The notes beneath the pieces were generated by a model. It saw nothing but the letters and a program-made list of their open reading frames with translations, was not told the DNA's origin and did not search any database. The translations under genes were made by a program, and so were the position numbers. Shown piece by piece: positions 9,358-17,940 of a DNA stretch of 64,000 nt (positions are counted from its first letter, which is position 1; each line of letters starts with the position of its first letter). Source of the stretch: Lachnospiraceae bacterium UBA4631 (GTDB lineage: Bacteria; Bacillota; Clostridia; Lachnospirales; Lachnospiraceae). The DNA is taken from the NCBI GenBank assembly GCA_002406015.1, contig DHMX01000004.1, positions 60,269-124,268 of the forward strand, written 5' to 3'.

Positions 9358-10328
9358 TATGCATTCTCCTTCTTTGCCGCCTCAATAATTGCGGCATCCA
9401 TATAACGGAACTTGTCATACCGGTTCTTTGCCAGTTCATTTGGTGTCATTTTCTTATACTTTTCCAGTTCAAGCACCAGTAATGCATCCAGCTCCCGATA
9501 TACCTTATTCGGATTCTGTTGGATTCCGCCCAGCGGCTCCTTCACAATTCCGTCAATTACTCCATAATGCTTTAAGTCCTGTGCTGTCAGCTTCATTAAT
9601 TCGCAAGCCTCTGCACTGCGGTTGGAATCCTTCCACAAAATAGAGGCAAAGCCCTCCGGTGAAAGTACGGAATATACTGCATTTTCCAGCATATAGACAC
9701 TGTTTGCCACACCGATTGCCAACGCACCGCCGCTGCTTCCTTCGCCGGTCACGATTGCTATAACCGGAATCTTTAAGGAACTCATTTCAGCCAGATTCCT
9801 TGCGATGGCATTTGCCTGTCCATGCTCCTCTGCTTCCAGTCCCGGATATGCTCCCGGTGTATCAATAAATGTAATGACAGGTCTGCCGAATTTCTCTGCC
9901 TGCTTCATCATTCGCAGAGCCTTCCGATAGCCCTCCGGCTCCGGCATTCCGAAATTAAATTCCATGTTTTCGTTGATATTTCTTCCCTTGCGATGTCCGA
10001 GAACCGTTACCGGCATTCCATGAAACAGACCGATACCGCCATAGATACTCTTATCCTCTTTTCCCAGCACATCTCCTCTTTGTACGAAAAAGTTATCAAA
10101 TAAGGCATTAATATAATCATCCACCTTCGGACGCTTAATGCTTCTTGCCAGATAGAGCTTATCTGCCGGTGTCAGCTTCTCAAACTGCTTTAACAGCTTC
10201 TTTTTTTCAGACTTTAATTCCTTTACCTTCACATCAGCAGCATAATCATCTACTCGTTCTGATAATTCCGCTATTTCATTATCAATATCCCGCATACGTT
10301 CATCAATTTCCCGTATCATACTGCTCAC
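9357..10328 (-). CDS. accA: Acetyl-CoA carboxylase carboxyltransferase subunit alpha
   Basis: With AccD, transfers the carboxyl group from carboxybiotin to acetyl-CoA to give malonyl-CoA. 323 residues with an N-terminal helical part (EIDERMRDIDNEIAELSERVDDY) and the crotonase-fold core, including FIDTPGAYPGLEAEE, GEGSSGGALAIG and SPEGFASILW. The start overlaps the accD stop by four bases (ATGA), as is usual for accDA pairs. The biotin carrier and biotin carboxylase genes it needs are not in this cluster. Confidence 0.95.
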   Translation of the reverse strand: MSSMIREIDERMRDIDNEIAELSERVDDYAADVKVKELKSEKKKLLKQFEKLTPADKLYLARSIKRPKVDDYINALFDNFFVQRGDVLGKEDKSIYGGIGLFHGMPVTVLGHRKGRNINENMEFNFGMPEPEGYRKALRMMKQAEKFGRPVITFIDTPGAYPGLEAEEHGQANAIARNLAEMSSLKIPVIAIVTGEGSSGGALAIGVANSVYMLENAVYSVLSPEGFASILWKDSNRSAEACELMKLTAQDLKHYGVIDGIVKEPLGGIQQNPNKVYRELDALLVLELEKYKKMTPNELAKNRYDKFRYMDAAIIEAAKKENA

Positions 10329-11242
10329 CTCTTTCTGCTGTGGAGACTCAGAATCTGTCCGACTACATTCCGCATTTCATTTCTCGGAACAATCTGGTCT
10401 ACAAAGCCATGTGTTTCCAAATACTCTGCCCGCTGAAAGCCCTCCGGCAGCTTCTGACCGATGGTCTGCTCAATTACTCTCGGCCCTGCAAATCCAATCA
10501 AGGCTCCCGGCTCTGCCAGAGTAATATCACCTAAGGTTGCAAAACTTGCACTGACACCTCCGGTTGTCGGATGCGTCAGACACACCACATACAATCCGCC
10601 ATGTTCACTAAATCGTTGTACAGCCGCACTTGTCTTTGCCATCTGCATTAAAGAAAGAATCCCCTCCTGCATTCTGGCACCGCCACTTGCTGTAAACATA
10701 ACTACCGGTAATTTATTCTTATCTGCCACTTCAAAGGCATACGTTACTTTCTCCCCTACGGCAATTCCCATACTGCCCATCATAAATTCACTTCCCATGA
10801 CGGCAATCATTGCCCTTTGTCCATATATTTCACCAACACCGATGAGGACACCTTCTTCCAGACCGGTTTTTTCCTGCAATTTTTCAATCTTTTCTTCATA
10901 TCCCGGATAATCCAACGGATTTACAAACGGCACCTTACATTTTAACTTACGGAAGGTTCCCGGGTCTACCATACTCCGGACTCGTCTTATTGCCGATATT
11001 TTATTATGGCTTCCGCATTCCGGACAAACAAACAAATTCTTTTTCATTACACTCACAGGTATTTCCTGCTTACACGAAGAACATACGATTTTCTCTACAG
11101 AGCTTTCTTCCGCTTTTTCATTCTTTTCCCGGACAACTACCGGTTCAAAATCATCATTTAAAGATTCTGCTTCTGTCTCTGTATGTCTTAATACCTTTGC
11201 ATATTTCGCCAATTCTGCCTTTGTCTTGCCTAATAAACTCAT
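10325..11242 (-). CDS. accD: Acetyl-CoA carboxylase carboxyltransferase subunit beta
   Basis: Partner of AccA. It has the N-terminal four-cysteine zinc ribbon (CSSC and CPEC, about 15 residues apart) and the carboxyltransferase core with TASGGARMQEG, HPTTGGVSASF and GFAGPRVIEQT. The ATG at 11242 has a GGAG site eight bases away and gives about 305 residues. An upstream in-frame start would add a hydrophobic stretch unusual for AccD and would run into the acpP-accD stem-loop. Confidence 0.94.
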   Translation of the reverse strand: MSLLGKTKAELAKYAKVLRHTETEAESLNDDFEPVVVREKNEKAEESSVEKIVCSSCKQEIPVSVMKKNLFVCPECGSHNKISAIRRVRSMVDPGTFRKLKCKVPFVNPLDYPGYEEKIEKLQEKTGLEEGVLIGVGEIYGQRAMIAVMGSEFMMGSMGIAVGEKVTYAFEVADKNKLPVVMFTASGGARMQEGILSLMQMAKTSAAVQRFSEHGGLYVVCLTHPTTGGVSASFATLGDITLAEPGALIGFAGPRVIEQTIGQKLPEGFQRAEYLETHGFVDQIVPRNEMRNVVGQILSLHSRKR

Positions 11243-11270
11243 TTTCTTCACTCCAATTCCTCCAGCAGCG

Positions 11271-11329
11271 ATAAAAAGAAACAGGCATACGTAAATCACT
11301 TCCGTATGTATTGATTCACATATACCTGC
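11271..11329 (-). terminator. Stem-loop with T-tract between acpP and accD (attenuating terminator)
   Basis: On the minus strand an 18-base arm (starting GCAGGTATATG) pairs with TGATTTACG...GCCTGT downstream, with a few G-U pairs, followed by TTCTTTTTAT. Placed after acpP but before accD, it would end part of the transcripts and yield more acpP mRNA than accD-to-marR mRNA. This fits the high demand for ACP. Confidence 0.65.
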
Positions 11330-11352
11330 TTTTCATCCAATGTTCGCCGCAA

Positions 11353-11580
11353 TTACTCCTGATGAGCCTCAACGTAGTCTACTAAATCCTGAACTGTTTT
11401 CATATTCGGAAGGTCTTCATCCTGAATTACTACACCTGTTGCTGCTTCGATTTCCATGCCTAATTCTACGACATCCAGAGAATCTACACCCAAATCATCT
11501 ACCAATGATGAGTCTAATGCGATTTTATCCTCGCTGCAGCCTAAAGTCTTTGCAATTGCCTTTTTAATTGTCTCGAACAT
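11353..11580 (-). CDS. acpP: Acyl carrier protein
   Basis: A 75-residue acidic helical protein carrying the 4'-phosphopantetheine attachment Ser in GVDSLDVVELGMEIE, the classical DSL motif. It carries growing acyl chains between the Fab enzymes. It is the first gene of the fab locus, with a strong promoter and an operator upstream. It is divergent from the acyl-CoA synthetase/KAS II genes. Confidence 0.97.
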   Translation of the reverse strand: MFETIKKAIAKTLGCSEDKIALDSSLVDDLGVDSLDVVELGMEIEAATGVVIQDEDLPNMKTVQDLVDYVEAHQE

Positions 11581-11621
11581 AGTAATGTCTCCTTTTCTTT
11601 TCCTATTATAATATATATTTA

Positions 11622-11679
11622 GTTAAAAAATTTTAATTTTTAACCAAGTCCATTGTATCAATTATTCCCTGTTTGTCAA
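11622..11679 (-). promoter_or_regulatory. acpP/fab promoter with palindromic operator
   Basis: On the minus strand the -35 is TTGACA (11679-11674) and the -10 is TACAAT (11657-11652), with a 16-base spacer. Directly downstream lies the perfect palindrome GTTAAAAA-N7-TTTTTAAC (11622-11644). A protein bound there would cover the transcription start region. Its 8-7-8 layout is the same as that of the operator at 11833-11855. Confidence 0.7.
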
Positions 11680-11791
11680 CCGTTTTATTCCAACTTTGTA
11701 ACATTTTTGAAACATTTTATTATTTATTCATTTTTAAATCTGGTGTTCACAAAATGTTCAAATAATTCACATACTTTTTGCAAGATAACCC

Positions 11792-11855
11792 TTGACTTTT
11801 CTTATCTCACACCTTAACATTGTAAGGTAATGTATGTAGTTTTGGAAACTACATA
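11792..11855 (+). promoter_or_regulatory. Promoter and palindromic operator of the acyl-CoA synthetase gene
   Basis: The -35 TTGACT (11792-11797) and -10 TAACAT (11815-11820) are 17 bases apart. An inverted repeat ACCTTA-N6-TAAGGT overlaps the -10 (11811-11828). Just after the expected start lies the perfect palindrome TATGTAGT-N7-ACTACATA (11833-11855), whose core matches the fabH operator. A further small inverted repeat, ACTAT-N5-ATAGT, is at 11892-11906 in the leader. The remaining sequence between acpP and this gene is AT-rich with no gene. Confidence 0.65.
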
Positions 11856-11960
11856 TGAAATTTAATCAGACTATTTAACAAATTTAGACAAACTATTTTA
11901 TATAGTCAGAAAAACAATGGTTTTTTATCAAATCAGAAAATCAGAAAGGGACCCAATAAC

Positions 11961-13670
11961 ATGAATCAGGAAATTTTACAATCGGATTTACAACCGGAAG
12001 CCGGAATTGCCGGCACCTATATTTCTACCGCTAAGGATGAAAACGGTGTTTTAACCACTATTAAATTCCAGAATGATGAGCATTTTAATTTTGCCTATGA
12101 TGTTGTTGATGTATTAGGAAAAACCAAACCGGATAAGCTGGCAATGCTGCATGTGGATGCAGAGGAAAAGGAACGTCGCATTACCTTTAAGGATATGATG
12201 ATTTATTCCAATAAGGCTGCTAATTATTTTCGGTTTCTGGGTATCAAACGCGGAGACCGGGTCATGCTGGTATTAAAGCGTCATTATCAATTCTGGTTTG
12301 CGATTCTGGCACTTCATAAAATCGGTGCCATAGCTGTTCCCGCAACCAATCTTCTGGTTCGGAAGGACTTTGAATATCGTTTTAAGGCAGGACAGATTGA
12401 TGCTGTTCTCTGTACTTCTGACGGAAAGGTTGCCACAGAGGTAGAACGTGCCTCTAAGACCTATGACGGCTTAAAGGCTAAAATCATGGTAGGTCCTACC
12501 ACCTTGGTCGGCTGGAGAAATTTCAATCGGGATATTCGCTTTTTCTCACCTGAATTTAAGAAGCCTTCCGTTGTAGCCGGCGGGGATGACCCAATGCTGA
12601 TGTTCTTTACCTCCGGAACCACTTCTTATCCAAAGATTGCGGTTCACAGCTACAAATATGCGTTAGGACATTTTGTTACAGCCAAGTATTGGCAGCAGGT
12701 AGACCCGGATGGTATTCATTTCACAATCAGTGATACCGGCTGGGGCAAGGCACTCTGGGGAAAATTATATGGACAGTGGCTTTGTGAGGCAGCTGTATTC
12801 ACCTATGATTTTGATGAGTTCTATGCCAGTGAAATACTGAAAATGATAGCAAAATATCGAATTACCACCTTCTGTGCTCCTCCTACCGTTTACCGCGTTA
12901 TGGTGCATATGAATCTGGCAAAATTTGATTTATCTTCTCTTAAGACGGTTGCAACCGCAGGAGAAGCCCTGAATCCTGAAATCTATGATAAATTCTATCA
13001 GGCTACCGGCATGAAGATTATGGAGGGCTTCGGTCAGACGGAAACCACCTTAACCATTGCAAATCTTGCCGGAATGGAGCCTCATCCCGGCTCTATGGGC
13101 AGACCGACTCCGCAATATACAGTACGCGTTATGCGTCCGGACGGTACGCTCTGCGATGCAAATGAAACCGGAGAAATCGTTATCAGCGTAGAAGATGGTG
13201 CTCCGGAAGGATTGTTTCTCGGATATTATCTGGATAATAAACGTACCGATTCTGTCTGCTATAACGGTTATTACCACACCGGAGATACCGCTTATATGGA
13301 CGAGGAAGGGTTTCTATGGTATGTCGGACGTGTGGATGATGTTATTAAGTCTACCGGCTATCGTGTCGGCCCATTTGAGATTGAAAATGAAATCATGAAG
13401 TTACCGTATGTCGTAGAATGTGCTGTTACCTCTGTTCCGGACCCGATGCGTGGACAGGCAATTAAGGCAACCGTTGTTCTGACAGAGGGTACTGCCGCTA
13501 CCGATGCTCTAAAGAGGGAAATGGTTCGCTTCTTTAAGTCCAATCTGGCTTCTTATAAGCGTCCAAAGGTTATTGAGTTCGTAAAAGAGCTTCCGAAAAC
13601 CGTCAGCGGAAAAATCCGCAGGGTTGAAATTAAGGAAAAGGACTGGGCAAAAAATTCCGAGGAAAACTAG
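11961..13670 (+). CDS. AMP-forming acyl-CoA synthetase (medium-chain/ACSM-like)
   Basis: A 569-residue member of the ANL adenylating superfamily. It activates a carboxylic acid to acyl-AMP and then acyl-CoA. Visible motifs: the A3 P-loop FFTSGTTSYPK, A5 GFGQTETT, A7 YHTGDTAYMDEEG, A8 YVGRVDDVIKSTGYRVGPFE, and A10 LPKTVSGKIRR with the catalytic Lys. The TDTGWGK-like region (ISDTGWGKALWG) resembles medium-chain (ACSM/MACS) synthetases more than acetyl-CoA synthetase; the substrate cannot be fixed by eye. It is divergent from the fab locus and shares its operator type, followed 39 bases later by a KAS II. I infer activation of exogenous or recycled fatty acids, coordinated with synthesis. Confidence 0.85.
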   Translation: MNQEILQSDLQPEAGIAGTYISTAKDENGVLTTIKFQNDEHFNFAYDVVDVLGKTKPDKLAMLHVDAEEKERRITFKDMMIYSNKAANYFRFLGIKRGDRVMLVLKRHYQFWFAILALHKIGAIAVPATNLLVRKDFEYRFKAGQIDAVLCTSDGKVATEVERASKTYDGLKAKIMVGPTTLVGWRNFNRDIRFFSPEFKKPSVVAGGDDPMLMFFTSGTTSYPKIAVHSYKYALGHFVTAKYWQQVDPDGIHFTISDTGWGKALWGKLYGQWLCEAAVFTYDFDEFYASEILKMIAKYRITTFCAPPTVYRVMVHMNLAKFDLSSLKTVATAGEALNPEIYDKFYQATGMKIMEGFGQTETTLTIANLAGMEPHPGSMGRPTPQYTVRVMRPDGTLCDANETGEIVISVEDGAPEGLFLGYYLDNKRTDSVCYNGYYHTGDTAYMDEEGFLWYVGRVDDVIKSTGYRVGPFEIENEIMKLPYVVECAVTSVPDPMRGQAIKATVVLTEGTAATDALKREMVRFFKSNLASYKRPKVIEFVKELPKTVSGKIRRVEIKEKDWAKNSEEN

Positions 13671-13709
13671 ACACCGGTCAATCCCGATAACATACAGGAG
13701 AATCAAATT

Positions 13710-14963
13710 ATGGATACAAATATTGTAATTACAGGTATGGGAGCTGTAACTCCCATCGGAATCGGTATCGATGCATATTGGAACGGGTTAATTTCCGGTG
13801 TTCATGGAATCGGCACTATTACCCGTTTTGATGCTTCCGGTCTTCCGGTTCAGATTGCTGCCGAAGTAAAGGACTTTCAACCTACCGCATATATGTCCCC
13901 TAAGTTAGCAAAAGAAATGGACACCTTTATGCAGTACGGATATGCGGCTGCCGAAGAAGCTATGCAGGATGCCGGATTGCATCCGGAATCACCGGAGCTG
14001 CTTCCCGTTGCTGCTGAGCGTGTAGGTATTGTGGTCGGAACGGCATTTGCCGGAATTGCTACCATTGCGGATACACAAAACGGTATCAGTACCGGACAAT
14101 ACACCAGAGTCAGTCCGAGATTCGTTCCAAAGGTAATCGGCAATATTGCTGCGGCTCAGATAGCCATTGCAAAGGGCTTACGTGGTCCAAGTCTTACGGT
14201 TACGACAGCCTGCTCCTCCGGTGCAGATGCCATTTCAACCGGAATTATGCTGTTAAAGAGCGGCGAAGCAGATGTTATTTTGTGTGTCGGTGCGGAAGCG
14301 GCTACTTCCCCATTAACGATTATGAGTCTGGCATCCGCCCGTGCGTTATCAACCAAGAATGATACACCGGAAATCTCCAGTTGTCCGTTTGATGCCAACC
14401 GGGACGGCTTTGTTATGGGAGAAGGCGGCGGATGTATCGTCATTGAAACCGAGGAACATGCCAAAGCCAGAAATGCTCATATCCACGCCTCTATTATCGG
14501 CTGGGCAAACAGTACCGACGGGTATCATGTTACCTCTCCGCATCCGGATGGAATCGGTGCTGTCTTTTGTATGCGGCACTGTCTGGAAAAAGCAGGTATC
14601 AGCCCGGATGCCGTTGATTATATTAACACTCACGGCACTTCTACCCCAAAGGGTGATGTGATTGAAACCAAAGCCATTAAGACCTTATTCGGTTCGCATG
14701 CACACACAATGGCAATTTCTTCTACCAAAGGCTCTACCGGACATATGATGGGTGCCGGCGGTGTAACGGAAACCATTGCCTGTGTTAAGGCCATTCAATC
14801 ACAGATAGTTCCGCCAACTTTGAATCTGAATCATCCGGACCCGGAATGCGATTTAAATTACATACCAAATACCGCACAATCCCATCCGGTTCACATTGCG
14901 ATGTCAAATGCATTTGGCTTCGGCGGACAAAATTCAAGTATTCTGTTACAGGAATACAAATAA
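13710..14963 (+). CDS. Second 3-oxoacyl-ACP synthase II (FabF paralogue)
   Basis: 417 residues with the full KAS II triad: C168 in TTACSSG, His in NTHGTSTPKGD and His in STKGSTGHMMGAGG. The family C-terminus NAFGFGGQNSS is present. It differs clearly from the cluster FabF and lies directly after the acyl-CoA synthetase gene in the same orientation. An AGGAG site precedes the ATG. It may elongate acyl groups supplied by its neighbour, or serve a special lipid or metabolite; no dedicated ketoreductase or ACP is adjacent, so it must borrow those of the fab cluster. Confidence 0.88.
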   Translation: MDTNIVITGMGAVTPIGIGIDAYWNGLISGVHGIGTITRFDASGLPVQIAAEVKDFQPTAYMSPKLAKEMDTFMQYGYAAAEEAMQDAGLHPESPELLPVAAERVGIVVGTAFAGIATIADTQNGISTGQYTRVSPRFVPKVIGNIAAAQIAIAKGLRGPSLTVTTACSSGADAISTGIMLLKSGEADVILCVGAEAATSPLTIMSLASARALSTKNDTPEISSCPFDANRDGFVMGEGGGCIVIETEEHAKARNAHIHASIIGWANSTDGYHVTSPHPDGIGAVFCMRHCLEKAGISPDAVDYINTHGTSTPKGDVIETKAIKTLFGSHAHTMAISSTKGSTGHMMGAGGVTETIACVKAIQSQIVPPTLNLNHPDPECDLNYIPNTAQSHPVHIAMSNAFGFGGQNSSILLQEYK

Positions 14964-15071
14964 ACCTATAAAAACATATATAATAAGGATAATAAAGTTT
15001 GTATTCCGGTTAAAACAGGTCTATAATACATTCGGACTATAAAACAACAATAGGATAGAAGGTATTATAAG

Positions 15072-16415
15072 ATGAACAAAGATTTAACTGTAGGAAAACC
15101 GGAATCGATTCTGTGGAAGTTCTGTATGCCGCTCTTTGGCAGTGTTATCTTCCAGCAGCTATATAATATTGCCGACAGCTTTGTAGCCGGCAAATTCATT
15201 AACGAAAATGCATTGGCAGCCGTAGGCAACAGCTATGAGATTACATTAATCTTCATTGCGTTTGCCTTCGGCTGTAATATCGGATGCTCGGTCATTGTTT
15301 CCCAGTTCTTTGGTGCCAAGGATTACAGACAGATGAAAACCTCTGTCTATACCGCTATGATTTTTACAGCGGTTCTTTGTCTTTTATTGATGATTGGCGG
15401 TATTCTCGGCTGTCCGCTTCTGTTACAATGGATTCGCACACCGGACAGCATTCTTGCGGATTCTCAATTATATCTTGATATATACATATGGGGTCTTCCG
15501 TTTATGTTCTTTTATAATATTGCAACCGGTATTTTCTCTGCCTTGGGAGATTCTAAGACACCGTTTTTATTTCTTGCAATTTCTTCTGTATCCAATATTG
15601 CAATTGATATTTTATTTGTAAAAAGCTTTCATATGGGAATCGCAGGCGTTGCATGGGCAACCTTTTTATGTCAGGGCATCAGTGCCGTCTTAGCGGTTCT
15701 CGTTGTTTTGCTTCGTCTTCATAAGATTCCATGCAGTGAAAAAGTACCTGTCTTTTCCTTTGGTATTTTAAGAAAGCTGTTAAAGATAGCGATTCCGAGT
15801 ATCCTGCAGCAAAGTTTTATTTCCATCGGTAATATCATTATTCAGAGTGTAATTAATAATTATGGTGCGGGAGTCATTGCGGGCTATTCCGCAGCCGTTA
15901 AGCTTAACAATCTGATTATTACTTCCTTTACAACACTCGGAAACGGAATTTCCAATTATGCTGCCCAGAATATCGGTGCTAAAAAATTAGAACGGATAAA
16001 GCCCGGCTTTCGTGCAGGCATTAAAATGGTATGGCTTATTTCCCTTCCGTTTGCTCTTTTATACTTTCTTGCGGGTCGGTTTCTTCTATATATATTTCTG
16101 GAGAATCCTACACCGGATGCACTTCAGACCGGTATTCAATTCCTCTGCATTCTTTCACCGTTCTACTTCGTGGTATCTGCCAAGCTGGTTGCAGACGGTA
16201 TTTTGCGGGGTGCCGGTATGATGAACCAATTTATGATTGGTACCTTTTCAGACCTGATTCTTCGGGTTGTGCTTGCCATTGTCCTGTCCCGTCAGTTTGG
16301 TTCTGTGGGCATCTGGTGTGCATGGCCGATTGGCTGGACAATCTCCACTGTCCTTTCTATTCTGTTCTATCGGAGCGGCCCGTGGAAGGCAGCACATCCA
16401 CAGTCCGCTTCTTAA
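15072..16415 (+). CDS. MATE family efflux transporter
   Basis: A 447-residue membrane protein with about twelve hydrophobic segments and a duplicated MatE fold. It begins with the family pattern ([32 protein letters not shown]) split over the first helix. MATE proteins export cationic drugs or metabolites using Na+ or H+ gradients. It follows the KAS II gene after 108 bases, with an AAGG site before the ATG. The gap is AT-rich and may hold a promoter, so cotranscription is uncertain. Its 3' end overlaps the convergent MATE gene by 59 bases. Confidence 0.92.
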   Translation: MNKDLTVGKPESILWKFCMPLFGSVIFQQLYNIADSFVAGKFINENALAAVGNSYEITLIFIAFAFGCNIGCSVIVSQFFGAKDYRQMKTSVYTAMIFTAVLCLLLMIGGILGCPLLLQWIRTPDSILADSQLYLDIYIWGLPFMFFYNIATGIFSALGDSKTPFLFLAISSVSNIAIDILFVKSFHMGIAGVAWATFLCQGISAVLAVLVVLLRLHKIPCSEKVPVFSFGILRKLLKIAIPSILQQSFISIGNIIIQSVINNYGAGVIAGYSAAVKLNNLIITSFTTLGNGISNYAAQNIGAKKLERIKPGFRAGIKMVWLISLPFALLYFLAGRFLLYIFLENPTPDALQTGIQFLCILSPFYFVVSAKLVADGILRGAGMMNQFMIGTFSDLILRVVLAIVLSRQFGSVGIWCAWPIGWTISTVLSILFYRSGPWKAAHPQSAS

Positions 16416-17763
16416 TCCGGAGCATAAAGATAACTGCAATCACCGCAGACAAACATTCTGCTATCGGAAATGTAAGCCAGATTGTCCATATGCAGCCCTT
16501 TGCAATTGCCAGTCTTGAAAAACCCCATGCCGTCGGAATTATGAATAAGAACTGACGGCATACCGAGATAATTAAGGACTCCATTCCCCCGTCTAATGCC
16601 TGAAAGATTCCCTGAAACGCAATATTGGCACCTGCAAATAAAAAGCTTAATGACACTATCCGGATTGCCTCAATGCATAACTGCTGTGTCCTGCCGGATA
16701 AGTCAAAGATTGCAGATAACGGGGTTGCCCATATTTCCAACACCACCATTCCTACCAGCATAATCATCAATGTATAGAGCAATCCATAACGAATACCTGT
16801 TTTTACACGCTCCTGACTCTTCATACCATAATTAAAGGATATGATTGGCGTTATGGCATCTCGTAAGCCAAAGGCAGCAAATAGTATAAATTGCTGAATC
16901 TTATAATATAATCCATAGGCAGTAACAGCCGCCTCATCAACCGTTACCAGAATAATATTCATTGCATAAGTCATGATTGACATTAATGCCTGTGCAATGA
17001 TTGCCGGAAGTCCAATGGCATATATTCCGCGGATAATCTTTCCAGAAGGCTTCATATATCGAAATCCGTTTCGCACTTCTTTATTTAAGGTCAAATGAAA
17101 GACAATTGCAATCAGCATGGATGCTATCTGTCCGATGACGGTTGCATATGCCGCACCCTTTACACCTAATTCCGGACACCCAAACAATCCATATATCATA
17201 ATCGGGTCTAAGATAATATTTACGATGGCTCCCGTAAGCTGGGCTATTGTAGAAAATAACGACCGTCCGGTTGCTTGAAGAATCTTCTCAAAAATGGAAA
17301 AGAATACTATGCCCGGTGATATTATGCAGCAGATTCTCAGATAATCAATTGTCATTTCTGCTATCTGCGGATTTCCTGTCTGACTGGAAACATACGCCTT
17401 CACTCCAAAGATTCCAAACAGTACACATACTATATATATGACAGCAGCCAGAAAGATTCCGTTTCCGGCAGTCTGACTTGCCTTTTCCTGATTTCCTTCT
17501 CCAAGACTCTTTGCTAATAATGCATTCACACCGACTCCGGTTCCGATTCCCAATGCCACCATGAGCATTTGTACCGGAAACGCAAGGGTCAGTGCATTCA
17601 GAGCCAGTTCTCCATCCTGTTGCATATTTGACACGAAGGCACTGTCAATAATATTATATAGTGCCTGCATCATCATGGATAATACCATAGGGATTCCCAT
17701 AGACAACAGCATCGTTGCTACTCGCTTTCGCCCCATTTTGTTCATAGTTTCCTCGTTCTTCAT
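16357..17763 (-). CDS. MATE family efflux transporter (convergent copy)
   Basis: A 468-residue multi-spanning MATE transporter. It starts with a short basic tail, then the [24 protein letters not shown] helix pattern and twelve membrane segments with an internal repeat. It is only distantly similar to its neighbour at 15072 and so is not a recent tandem copy. GGAGG precedes the ATG. The last 59 bases are antisense to the end of the other MATE gene. The substrate is unknown. Confidence 0.92.
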   Translation of the reverse strand: MKNEETMNKMGRKRVATMLLSMGIPMVLSMMMQALYNIIDSAFVSNMQQDGELALNALTLAFPVQMLMVALGIGTGVGVNALLAKSLGEGNQEKASQTAGNGIFLAAVIYIVCVLFGIFGVKAYVSSQTGNPQIAEMTIDYLRICCIISPGIVFFSIFEKILQATGRSLFSTIAQLTGAIVNIILDPIMIYGLFGCPELGVKGAAYATVIGQIASMLIAIVFHLTLNKEVRNGFRYMKPSGKIIRGIYAIGLPAIIAQALMSIMTYAMNIILVTVDEAAVTAYGLYYKIQQFILFAAFGLRDAITPIISFNYGMKSQERVKTGIRYGLLYTLMIMLVGMVVLEIWATPLSAIFDLSGRTQQLCIEAIRIVSLSFLFAGANIAFQGIFQALDGGMESLIISVCRQFLFIIPTAWGFSRLAIAKGCIWTIWLTFPIAECLSAVIAVIFMLRIKKRTVDVLPSTGRSDRTE

Positions 17764-17840
17764 TTTATAATATCCTCCTTATCTGTTCGGAGACTTTAAG
17801 GAAAGCTGCCACAACCTTTTTTGTATATCCTTTCAGAATC

Positions 17841-17899
17841 GTGTGCCGCTAGGCACACCACACAAAAGGGCGTAAATCCTATCTGGATTTACGCCCTTT
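17841..17899. terminator. Two stem-loops in the P-ATPase/MATE gap
   Basis: GTGTGCC-GCTA-GGCACAC (17841-17858) and a 15-bp perfect stem AAAGGGCGTAAATCC around five bases (17865-17899). The larger one lies 41 bases past the P-ATPase stop and reads as its transcription terminator, with TTTTG after the stem on the minus strand. Confidence 0.75.
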
Positions 17900-17940
17900 G
17901 CTACTCGACTTTCACATTTTAGCAATACAAATTTCAAATG

